A DNA stretch of 64,000 nucleotides from the NCBI RefSeq assembly GCF_000004075.3, contig NC_026657.2, forward strand, positions 806,001 through 870,000, written 5' to 3'. Each line of letters starts with the position of its first letter. Position 1 is the stretch's first letter. Under the pieces are notes generated by a model. It was not told the DNA's origin and did not search any database. It was given only the letters and a program-made list of their open reading frames with translations. This DNA is from Cucumis sativus. Taxonomy: Eukaryota > Streptophyta > Magnoliopsida > Cucurbitales > Cucurbitaceae. The position numbers and the translations under genes were made by a program. Of the stretch, positions 50,288 through 61,450 are shown piece after piece.

Positions 50288-53200
50288 ATGGAGAGGTTGG
50301 TTGTTTCTCATAGCCTTAATGGTTTCTTTTCTCATTTGGTTGTGCAATTTAGTTGATTGTGTATGCATTACTTTTGTTTATTGATTTTGTTACTACTTTT
50401 AGGTACATGTTAATCAAGGAAGTTGGTGATGGTACTTTTGGAAGTGTCTGGCGAGCTATCAATAAGCAAACTGGGGAAGTTGTAAGCATCTGCTGATATC
50501 TCTTTGTGTATCTTGAGAAAAACTGTCTGAAAAATGATTATTTTCAGTTTTACAATCTTCTATTAATCAACAGGTTGCAATTAAAAAAATGAAGAAAAAG
50601 TATTACACATGGGAGGAATGTGTCAATCTGAGAGAAGTGAAGGTGATGCATCCTTAATTTTCTTTTCTCATTCCGATTGCCTTCTTTTTTTTCTTATTCT
50701 GAAGTTAATTTTCTTTATTTGTTATCCAAATATAACAGTCATTGCGGAAGATGAATCACCCGAATATTGTGAAGCTCAAGGAAGTTATCCGGGAGAACAA
50801 TATTTTGTACTTTGTATTTGAATACATGGTTAGTCAGTCATTTTGAAATTTTTTCCATATTTAGGTTGAAATTATTTTCTACCTGACCTGACAAAAATTT
50901 TATGTTCAGGAATGTAATCTTTATCAACTCATGAAGGATAAAGAAAAACTCTTCTCAGAAGCTGAAGTACGAAATTGGTGTTTTCAAGTCTTTCAAGGTC
51001 TTGCCTACATGCATCAGCGAGGATATTTTCACCGTGACCTTAAACCAGGTATCTCAGTTGTTCTCGTGTCTAGTAGAGTGCACTGATTTTTGTGGGTTCA
51101 CTTATGCTATCTGCTATTAATTTTTTAACTTTTTAAAGTCTTTCTAGTATGTCCTTTTTTTCTGTTATACGGGATGTACTTTTTACATAATAAATATTCA
51201 GAGTTAAAAGTGTTCTATAGATACTTGGAAGAAAATATGAATTGGGTTTCATAGATTGGAAAATAGAAATAGCAACGTAAATTTCATTTGAACACTTCGT
51301 ATAATAGGTGGAAGGAAATTTTTGGATCAGGTTTCCTTGATTTTCTATATTGTGATGCATGACGTTTGTTGTTTATTTTATATGTTGCTATTGGTTGTTT
51401 CCTCAGCATATTCATAATAGTTTCTGCAGAAAAAGACTTGTCTCCTTTTTTTATTTGATTTATTTAAAGAACTTCTTTTTTTCCAGAAAATTTATTGGTT
51501 GCTAAAGACTTGATAAAACTTGCTGATTTTGGGCTTGCTCGTGAAACTAGTGCAATGCCACCCTATACTGAGTATGTTTCAACACGGTGGTAAGTGCATC
51601 TCATCTCTTGCCTGTTGTAAATTCTATTGCATTTTGTTGCCCCTCTGCACTGGTTGCAGTGATGCCATATAGTAAGCCTTAATCTTGTGTCTCAGGTATA
51701 GAGCTCCGGAGGTGCTGCTTCAGTCCTATCTATATGGTCCTAAAGTTGGTGAGGAACAGATTGAACCTACATTTGGTTCAACCCCATTAATGCCTAATCC
51801 AACAGGTGCTTACTCTTTCCTTTTATTTTGCAGATATGTGGGCAATGGGTGCTATAATGGCGGAGTTGTTTACTCTTCGTCCACTTTTTCCCGGAGCAAG
51901 GTGAGCTTATGCACATCCGCTTATTACTTGTCAATGATTTGTGCATCAATATTCTTAGTAGCTTAGTACCAGTCCAAATACTGATGTCTTGATGATTTTA
52001 AGATCATGCTGGTGTTTGCTTTCACCTGTTTCTGTAAAATCTGCCCATCCTCCTTTTTCTTGTCAGTGTCTATTTCATAAAAATAATTATTGGGGTCTAC
52101 TTAAGCATTGACTTTTTAGTGAACGTTTTGGCTTTCTGTCACCTATTTCCATGCTGTTTATGTTTCTTCCAAAATCTAGTCAATCATGCAGTCCTTGGAG
52201 ATTCATATCTATTGCCTGAAATTCATCTCTCCCTTATCTATGCAATTCTATTTTCGAATTAGATTTGTAATTTTTGTTTTTGTAAAATAATAAAACACAA
52301 ATGAAAATTAGGCCTGATTGTAGTCATTTAACATGCCGGTCAAATTGTCAGCTAATTTGTAGAGTTTTCTTATTGTTCCATGCAGTGAAACAGACCAAAT
52401 CTACAAAATTTGCAATATACTTGGCACTCCAACTATGGATACATGGTCTGGTGGGCTTTGTCTTGCAAGGAACATCAATTATCAGTTCCCGCAGGTCAAT
52501 CTCCTTTGTCCTCTTTTGGTTCTGGTATAATAACGATGTAAAATACTGTATTTGATGTATGTGCTTGTTTCCTCTTGTGCAGTTTAATGGAGTTCATCTC
52601 TCTGTTGTTATTCCCTCAGCCAGTGATGATGCAGTCAATCTTATTGCAGTAAGTACAAATAGATGATGGTTGAAATTATTTGATCTTGATCTGTTAAACA
52701 TGAAGCTTCTTGATTTCATTGGATTAAATGCACCTTTATTTATTTATTTACTTTTAATTTTTTCAGTCACTTTGTTCATGGGATCCGTCCAAGAGACCAA
52801 CAGCTATGGAAGCCCTCCAACATCCCTTCTTCCAAGTAATCCTATAGTTTTCAACTAAGACCAGCAAATGTATATAATTTCATTTGAGATTTTCTTATAT
52901 TTATCTTTTGTGTGACAGAGTTGCTACTATGTTCCACCGTCTCTTCGTGCTAGACCACCAATTACTCGGACCCCTCCTTCTGGTATGTTGTGTTTATTTT
53001 AGCTCCCTGTTTTTGAGCATAATAATCTGAAAACTTTACATGGTCGGACAACTTCTGATCTGTTCCTCACTACTACTACTGCAGCTGGAACAAAGGATGT
53101 ATTGGAGCAGCAAACTGCTAAAAAATATCCTGTGGCTTTATCTGATTCAAGAATTGGTGGTAATTTCTCTTCTCCGAAGCTGCCTGCGTTGTTGAGCACA

Positions 53201-53833
53201 GGTACCACATTTATTTCTTGGTAGCCCTTTTCAAAATTGTCTACTAACATTATTATATATACAATTTGATTGGCTTGATTTCTGAATCATCAAAACCTTT
53301 TTGCAGGTGTGCAGAGGAAGTTGGATTTGATGAACCAGGTGAGCTATATTATTATCTGCTCCTTCTTACCCAACCACCCTGAAATTTCTGGCACCCACAA
53401 ATTATCACTTACTTTGTTTCATCTTTTTTTTTTGCTATTTTAGGATTTAAATAAGAATGATAAAACCATGAAGAGTACAGTTAGACAACAGAAATACCGA
53501 CCACCTGTGAGGAATAGCCCTACCAGTAAGTTCATTTTAAACTTTGATTATCGATGAGGATGTGGTTTATGTTATTTTGTGGACCCTTATTAATTTCATT
53601 ATTTGCATGTTTTGACAGACTCTATCTACAAGGGAAACAACGTGCGTGGAGTTTCAGATACAGGTGAAAAGTTGGCAAACATGACAATAGCCCCTCGCAA
53701 GCCGACTATTGGGCAGCTTCCTCGTCCGATGAAAGCAGGTGTTCGTTGGAGCAGTTCCTCTAGCGATCTGTTGATAAGGCCTGCTCAAGAGTTCCAAACT
53801 GGCAACAATTACCCCAGGAAGGTTGCTGGATGA
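50288..53833 (+). CDS. RCK/MAK-like protein kinase, plant CDKF;4 group
   Basis: Sixteen coding exons: 50288-50295, 50403-50481, 50574-50642, 50739-50828, 50910-51048, 51487-51589, 51696-51748, 51834-51900, 52386-52494, 52583-52648, 52767-52835, 52919-52982, 53085-53201, 53307-53338, 53444-53525, 53619-53833; 1362 nt, 453 aa, all in frame. The first coding exon is only 8 nt. Complete Ser/Thr kinase domain (about 4-285): GDGTFGSV loop (11-18), VAIKK with Lys33, HRDLKPEN with Asp125, DFG at 142-144, activation loop [16 protein letters not shown] with a TEY dual site (156-158). The cyclin-binding PSTAIRE helix is absent; the place reads [13 protein letters not shown]. Overall closest to plant CDKF;4 kinases (At4g19110/At5g45430), relatives of animal MAK/ICK. 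The tail (286-453) is basic and Ser/Pro-rich. Substrate unknown. Confidence 0.93.
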
Positions 53834-55496
53834 TAGACAACCCTTCCTCTCGTTATCTGTCCTTATGGGTATTTTTATGTTTTCGTGTCTTTGAAGAGAT
53901 CGTATGCAACGCCCCCCCCTCCTGGGAATTTATGTAATAAGTGATGCCTCTGCTGACTCAGTTTGTTTTTCGTATCTTGTTTGTTACATACTCGTGTTTG
54001 CCTTGTGAAATAGAAGATTATCAGTTTCTTCTTTCTCTATTGATTGCCTTGTGAATAAAAGGCTCCTCTTTCTTTGTTAATCATCATGTGTGGGAGATGA
54101 GAAAGATAGAAGAGTCGTGGGAAGAGGGTGGGAGATGAGAGCTAAAAATTGCCTAAACCTACCATTTTAACTCAACCTCTTGGGTTGGGTAGTTTATACT
54201 GTTTTCCAACTTCTCTCTTTGTTGTATTCTTTCATAGTTTAGATTGTCGCTGTCTTTCTTGTCTCAACTATCTTCTCTTGCTCTCAATCCTTACAAAATG
54301 TACAGCATTTCGTTCTATATTATGATAATAACATCTCAAAGGGGTCAAATTTAAAAATTTCTTATGGTATAGGCATTTAGTTTCATTTTTACCGCAAAAA
54401 ATAATTTGATTTAAATGTATGGATGTCAAAATTGACCACTGCCCTCTTACCAAAGGGGTTATTATTCGTTCAGAATAAAAGAAATGAAAAGTCAAAAAGG
54501 AGAGTCCATTCTCATTCTCTTTGTTTACTGGAAGAAATCATTCAAGTAAACAAACCTTCAATCAATCTAAGTCATGCCCATCTTATCAACGACCGTGTGA
54601 TGCTCCTCTGAAAAGAAATGAAACCCATAGTTCTTAATTATCCACAATTAATGATGTTCACATCTGTTCTTCTTCTCACCAAATTACATTGGTATAAGCT
54701 TTGATGGTGCATTGAATGTCAAATCATCCTCATGTCACTTACGGTAAAAATTGGAAGTTCTAAAAAATTGAAAGGCAAGTCGTAACTACTTAATCTAAAT
54801 TATACAGAAGATTGCTATTGTAACATACCGACTTGAAGAGGGATCATTGGAAGTATTTTCTTCCATCCTAACAAGTATTAGTGGAAACTTGAGTCTATTA
54901 CCACTTGGGTAAAAGTAGAGATGAAGATTTGAGTTTCTAACCAACAGTTGATGATATGTTTCTTAAATAATTAGATAGCTATGTTGTGGTTAAAAGTATC
55001 CAAATTTCTAAAATGCATATGTATTGTAGAGTTTCATGGCACTGATTAAAATACCAAATGCTTAGAAGGCAAGAGATGATATATTAAGCATGAGATAAAT
55101 CCATAAACTCTTTTTTGGATATATGAAAAGAAAGACAGCAACAGGACTTGATAATTTTTTTTGATAAAAATAGATTGTATAATGAATATTTAGAAGAAAA
55201 GAGAAGGAGGAAAAAAAAAGGACATGGCTTGGAAGAAAATAAAAGAATGACTTGGAGAATTCTGATAGAGAAATCAGAAGTTTTGGTTTTTTTTTTTTTT
55301 TTTTTTTCCTTTTGTTGTATCTGTGGTGGCTGGTGGTGAGTAAGTTTTCCTTAGCAAAAAAACACTATATCCAGCTGATGGCTTTTTTTGAATATTACAT
55401 TCTAAAGACAAAATTTTTGGAACTCCTTTTTGGGACATGAAGGTGCTCCTTCTCATACTCTTTTTAGTTTTAAAACCTGTTGCTGCCATCAATAAA
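53834..55496. other. Spacer between convergent kinase and BRX genes
   Basis: Kinase 3' UTR probably runs to about 54065 (AATAAA-like 'gtgaataaaagg' at 54051). The rest is AT-rich with a T run of 23 near 55286-55308 and no supported gene. Confidence 0.5.
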
Positions 55497-58400
55497 TTAT
55501 AGGTATTGAGCTTGGATCCTCTCCCTGTTATGTTCCCACCATTGCTTCGCGTTCATTTCACCAAACCTTTCACGGCTGTCCATGTAGAATTAAAGAATGT
55601 CAATCCATCTTTTAAGTATCTATAATATTATTGTGGATGAATGTAAATGTAGATGTTAATTACCTGAATCTAACACGACGAAGTTCTCTAGTGCCATCAA
55701 CAAGCTGCCTGATAGTTATGTAGACCCCCGGTTCATCTTCCTCGACCCATTCCGCTTCAATGTCGCTTGCATTGCTAATGGAAATTGAAGGCTCGTCTCT
55801 AGAAGAGGTTGTTGTGCGTGATGCTTCCATGGAGGACATGTCACCTTTGACGCTGCCTGCTGGGTAGGCGCTTGAACCTGCATATGGGTGGCTGTTTCCA
55901 TGATCATAATGCTGGTCAGATGGAAATCCTTTACTTCCCGAAGGTTTATAGTTTCTCGGCGTCCAATCTTTGTTCGCAGAAGTCATCGGACTATCCCTTC
56001 CCACTTTTGAGTAAGAAGAATCCCTCTGTTGATTGTAAACTTTTACTTCATATCAGAAAATTTTCTCTAAAGATGATTGCAGATGTTTACTAAATACAAG
56101 GACCCAAACTATTTTTTAAGTACTTTTTATTATATCCGTAAGTTTTCGAGTTAGATTACACATTGTTCGACAAATATCATTGGACAACCTATATAGCGCT
56201 ACAATAACATAATTAACATAATTAAACAAGGCATTGTAATTGGGAGAAATAAAAGTCAAAAGGCAAAGGTTTTAGAAGGCTTACCCCGTCCTCAGTTCTT
56301 GGTGGCGTATGAAGAGCTTGTTGATTGAATCTCTGGACATTATAGAGCTCCGTTATTCTGTCATAATTCTCTCCCCACCATCGCTGAGCTTGCCATTTGT
56401 TAAACATTTCTCGACTTCAAAATAGGAAAAAACGTATCTTAACTTTGCTAGCAATTGTAAATACTACAAGTCAGTCTTTATTAAAATAAACAAGATATTA
56501 ATGAAGCTTGATTACAACTTTTGGCATTTAATTTTCAAAATTATAAATTTCGTCCCTTTCAATTTACACACGTGTATATATCTTTTAAATTTACAAATTC
56601 ATTCGACACTTATGATTCTATGTTAGTACAAGTTGAGGGTATGGTAATTTGAACTACCACCTTGTACTTGAAAAGGGAAAAGCCTAGGATTCCCCCACCC
56701 AACTTATACTAGAAAGGAAAAAGCTTAATATTTTTAGATGTAAAATTTTAATTTTAATTTTTTTAAATTTATTAAGAATTCCTTCGATACACAATTGAAA
56801 ATTTAATAGACGAAGAATTAGATTGACACAAACCACGAAACTCAATAGATTAAACATGTAATTTAATATATTAATTATAGGCATAGTAACCGACAGCGTT
56901 AAGCATTTAAAACTCAACTTACTTGAAACGAATTCGTTTTAAATCATTGCCTCCATTGGGTAGGGACACAAAAGTAATGTGAACGCCGGGCTCCACTTGT
57001 GCCATCCACTCTTTCGGCTCATCCTCATCCTCAAGCACCACATCACATGCTGATATGGTGGAATCGCCTCCAGGGGTCTGGTCTCCTCTGTAAGCCGCTT
57101 TAAATCTAGAGTCAGATCTTGTATGTGGGTGGCGATTAATAGGAGGGAAGTCCCAAGCAGGGGTTGAACTTGCACTTGCCCCTCCTATGTAAGGATATGG
57201 AACCCCTTCTGAAGCTGTGTCAAAATCTGGGTAAGGTCTCTGCCCTTTCTTATAGCTACTGGAGCCTGTGCAAGGCTTGCACTGCCTATAAGCACCAGAG
57301 AATTTCAACGCCATGTCCTTAATCTGTCAAATTTAGCCTTTACATAATCAGAACATGGCCAGCTTAAGCACCTCTTAATATTTTCTAAAGTATAGTTAAA
57401 TACTGAAATTAGGGGTGAAAAAATAGATCGAAAGATTTAAGATGGCTTAAGGTAGTTTTATAAATGTTCAAAATGAGCTAGGAAATCGAACAATGGTGGG
57501 CTTTGAGTCACCATCCGCCACTGAATGTCCTTTCCATTTTGTCTGGACCAACTTATGTATCCTTTTGACTAATCTAATGTGACAACCTGCACGATCTTAA
57601 AATAATATTTTAGTATCAATCATAGGTAGCACTTGCACGAACTCGGTCTTTTATTTACCACACGGCCCGCTATGATCAGTTTATACTTTTTTTTTTACCC
57701 TTTTAACCTAAATAATACGTTCTTCATTGTATTCAATACATGTCACTATATTAATTATGGAGTGACGCATACAGTCCAGCCATCGTGTATCAATAAATAC
57801 GCATGAAATTGAACAATTTTTGCTTGGTGAGAGATACATCCACTTTTGAATTACGTGGAGCATGCTGAATGGTGTTTTGGGAAAGTGGAAAATACAACTT
57901 GAAGAGTTACTTTGGAAAGATATTTTTCTTCTGTATTTAAGAAATGAAATAATAGGCATCATAAGAATTAAAATTTTCCTAAACAATCAATTAGAAAAAA
58001 AAGTAGCTAATTTCTTATTGCCAATCAAGTGGTAGCTCATCCTGCAAAGAAAGGGTTTGGTTAAGAAACAATACTTTTGAAAAACAGTGCGTCGACAAAA
58101 ATTCAATGGTGGGTCACATTCAGGCGTTCATTGGGCTGTCCTTTCTTAAAATGCGTCTTGTCTATTCCAAAGTGAATATGTCAATGACCCCACCGCTACT
58201 TGACGCAAAATGTGCTGCCACTATTTCTTGGCAAAATCACATTTCCAAGACAGACTGGACCAGACACCCCTGCTTAGTTTAAAAAAACCTAATCCCGGAA
58301 ATGAGCGATAATACTTACATTATTATGGAATTCAAACTTGATAAATCGTTGGAAATACTTCATTAGGATGTTCATAATTCCCCTAACTAACTAACTAACT

Positions 58401-59321
58401 ATAGGAACAATAAGGTGCACTATTCCAACATTTCACCTTCCAAAAATTAAATTTATCTAGCGACATTTACTGAAAGTTATAGTAAAAAGAGCAACCCCCC
58501 ACTGTTCTTCACTCGAATATAATTATAAAGTAGTTAGTGGATCAGAAAGGCTATCCTGGAAATCAGATTGCCACTTAATAATAATTCCACAAGAGAAAAG
58601 TAAGCAAACAATTCGTACTGGATGGAAGGCTCGAGGTAGGGAATGTGGATCTTCTCTCCATAAGGGCTAGTACTAGTTTGATCATTTGGGAATTGAGATT
58701 ATTAAGAAACAAAAAACAAAAAACAAGAATCTTTTATTCTATCGGTAATCGGGGGGCCAAGAAGAGCAGCAGGTCAGCAAAGTCAGATTATTGACACGAC
58801 GTGTCTCTAGGAAAGCCACGTGGACAAGAAAGTTGAGACAAAATATTGGTAAGCTATAAAAAAAACCAACTGGGTTTCTTCAAAATGACAAAACAGAAAC
58901 AAAAACGTATTAAGGAGGGAGCGGTTAAGGACAAAAGGTTAGAGCGTGTCATAAACAAAGCACAAATATAAACACTTTCTTACCTAAATTCGATCTTAAA
59001 AAAGATTATAAAAAAGAAACAATAAACATTAGGCACGTTTGTATTGGTGAAAAGATGGAATAGATCATAGATGGTCCCCCATTTATCGGAAGGCTAATGG
59101 GTATTATGAATTTGTCTGTTTTCACAAGATGGAAAAGAAACTGAGAAAGCAAAGACGTAGCCGGAGCAAAACATAAAAAAAAGACAGAAGGGTATAGGAT
59201 TAAGAACCTGCGTTGTCAGGCTTTTGACGGCTTCCTTTGTACTAGGCGTGCCACTCCCACGCGCAGCCCCATCCTCACCTCCGTCGTCTGTCTGTTTCGT
59301 ACATGCTATGCATGTAAACAT
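55497..59321 (-). CDS. BREVIS RADIX-family protein (two BRX domains)
   Basis: Five coding exons on the complement: 59321-59208, 57323-56923, 56414-56285, 56025-55664, 55575-55497; 1086 nt, 361 aa, all in frame. BRX proteins are plasma-membrane and nuclear regulators of auxin transport, root phloem development and cell polarity. Seen: an N-terminus with Cys4 and Cys7 (MFTCIACTK), as in the palmitoylated BRX group; KEAVKSLTTQIKDMALKFSG; CKPCTGSSS; BRX domain 1 at about 141-198 (EWMAQVEPGVHITF, KRIRFNREMFNKWQAQRWW); a Ser-rich spacer with SSRDEPSISISNASD; BRX domain 2 at about 306-361 (EWVEEDEPGVYITI, RRVRFSRERFG, RERIQAQYL at the end). Length matches family members (about 330-370 aa). Which paralog it is (BRX or BRXL) was not decided. 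Intron 1 (1.9 kb) contains G-box motifs. Confidence 0.94.
58793..58823. promoter_or_regulatory. G-box/ABRE pair inside BRX intron 1
   Basis: GACACGACGTGTC (58793-58805) and the palindrome CCACGTGG (58816-58823) lie 11 bp apart, about 500 bp into the transcribed region on the gene's 5' side. Close pairing of ACGT-core motifs is the arrangement of ABA-responsive complexes. Function here is inferred only. Confidence 0.35.
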
Positions 59322-59349
59322 TTTGCTTCAACTTTCCCTTTTTTTTACT
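59322..59349 (-). other. BRX 5'-UTR piece next to the ATG
   Basis: Complement: acceptor TTAACTGCAG just before 59349, then 28 nt of purine-rich leader to the ATG. It pairs with the donor ACGAG|GTGAG at 60886/60885, predicting a 1.5-kb leader intron. Confidence 0.5.
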
Positions 59350-60291
59350 CTGCAGTTAACAAACAAGTAGGTTCCACCTAGAGGTTTAGCGTATACCAAA
59401 TTCATGAAAGAAAGAAAAGGAAATCCCAAGAATTAATTGCATAATCCAACTACTTCCCCTTTAATTCTCTTTCTTTCTCTTCTCCATTGATTGAGTAGAA
59501 GAAAACAAACAAGCCTTCCCTTTACCCAATACTTTTTTATTTTTATTTTTATAAGAGATAAACACGAAATCCACTAATACTCAAGTAATAAAGAGCAATA
59601 GTTTCCATTTTTCCAATTCCACCATCATTTAAAACTAACTTTCATGAAAAGATCAACTGAGCAGAGCAGTAATTTCTCTGTTTTTTCAATAGCTTAAGCA
59701 GTTAAAGAAGGAAAGAAATAAAGGGTGTGAATCATATATGGTGTGTGTAGTAGGTACGCGGCTAAATGGGACAAAAGGGAATTGGGGGAATCTGAAATAA
59801 ATAGAAATTCGTTTATCGATCCGCGGGAAACAGATGGGTCCTGGAGAAAGGAAAAGGGGAATGAAAAAGGAAAAGGGCTGCTCGGGATCAGAGACGACTA
59901 AGAAAAGATCAGAATAGGAACAAGAGAGGGAAGAGTTGATAATTGAAAGGAAAGTAAATGAGGGCACAGCCTATTTGAAAGTAGTCGATTGAGAGAGACC
60001 GAGTGTGGTACATGCTTTGCTTTACTCTTACAAAGACGAATAAAGAATCAAATATTTTGTTAATGCCAAAGTTTCTGACAACTTATTGGCTCTTTCTTTT
60101 TTCCCTATGGGCAAATCGCATCACTCTTCCATGTTCAAGAAATCCAAAATTAAAAAGAAAAGCAAATAAGAGAGAGAAATAATGCATTAATTAAAACCAG
60201 CAGAGATTTCAAAATTAATCGTTTCAGATTGAAAGCTATGTGTGAGACGACAGAGAGACAATGAATATGGGGGAAGATAACAATGCAACAT

Positions 60292-60314
60292 AGAAGAAGA
60301 AGAAGAAGAAGAAA
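60292..60314. repeat. (GAA)n microsatellite
   Basis: About seven GAA/AGA units within the predicted BRX leader intron. Confidence 0.8.
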
Positions 60315-60885
60315 CAGAAGCAGAAGAATGATGTTGATATTTTCTTTTTTCCTTTTGGTTCTTCAATTTAATTCTATCTTTATTATTCGAAAACGACTGA
60401 TCAAAGCAAAAGCCAACTGTGATTTACGTACTTTGTCCATCTTAGGCCCCCTCTATCAACATCCCCACCTCTTCCACGCCCTAATTTAATTCTCTTTTGC
60501 AGACTTTCCGCTGTTCCTCTTTATTTCTCTCCTCCACAAACCTAACCTAATTTCTTCATTTCTAGCAAGAACAACGAAACCAGATTGAAAATCTCGATGT
60601 CCCAAACTGTAGGAATCAACGGATTCAATCAAATGATTCAAATGCACACTTCCACGAGTCATGAAATGACATCGAACGAATAAACGAATGAATCTCTATT
60701 CAAAGAGAATATTACAGAGAATGGATTGAGAAACGATTCGAAACGGTCTGGATCCTCAAAACAGAACTCGAATGGAAAAAAGAAAATTATCAGAAGATTC
60801 CATGAGAAAGCAATGCTCTGTTTACTTGCTTAAAAAGACGATCAAATTGAAGAAAACGGTAAAGTAAAAGTAGTAAGAGTCTCAC

Positions 60886-61418
60886 CTCGTAGCTTATTAT
60901 CCACCGAAAAAATGGAACAGAAATCCGCCGCGCACACACTGATTGGCTGCTAAGAAAATCCTTATCCAGTCACCACTACTACAACCACCGAATTCTCAAC
61001 TCCCCTTTCCTCAAAATCTTTTTCCGTTTCACGCAATCTTCCCTTTAATCACAGCAATGGCAACCACCATCAACCGCAATCAAAATCCCTAAAATATCGC
61101 CAAACAGAGCATCTTCTTGCTTAATTTCTGCAGTTACACAGACAAACAACACATTCTCTCACTCTCACTCTCTCTCACTGATTCTGTGCCAAAACCTCTA
61201 AACAAACAGCAGAATCAAAATGCAATTTAGAACCCAAAATGAACACTCGCCGGTAAACCCGCCGGCGTTCACCGGCGGCGAACAAAAAAAACCCCAGAAA
61301 AATAGAGAAGAAAATAAAAAAAATTGTTCAGAAAGGGAAAGTTTGGGATATTATGGTTCCGGGTTTTACGTTAGAGAGAGCCCAAATATCGGCAAAATTA
61401 AAATCTATAGACAACAAA
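60886..61418 (-). other. BRX first leader exon (predicted)
   Basis: Runs from a start predicted about 30 bp from the TATA box to the donor at 60886. The sequence is G/A-rich in the transcript sense and holds a GC-rich stem-loop. No long frame. Confidence 0.45.
61259..61278 (-). other. GC-rich stem-loop in BRX leader
   Basis: CCGCCGG (7 bp) pairs perfectly with CCGGCGG across a 6-nt loop; all seven pairs are G-C. It lies about 150 nt from the predicted cap site of the minus-strand BRX transcript, in an otherwise AT-rich region. Confidence 0.5.
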
Positions 61419-61441
61419 GAAATCGAATTTGAGAGGCAGTT

Positions 61442-61450
61442 ATTTATATA
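61442..61450 (-). promoter_or_regulatory. TATA box of BRX gene
   Basis: Complement reads TATATAAAT. It lies just upstream of the GC-richer leader block and predicts a start near 61412-61420. Confidence 0.5.

Noticed and set aside
59686-59967. 93-aa minus-strand hydrophobic frame in the BRX leader intron
   Set aside because: Low-complexity Ser/Phe/Pro composition from a C/T-rich intron, no family signal.
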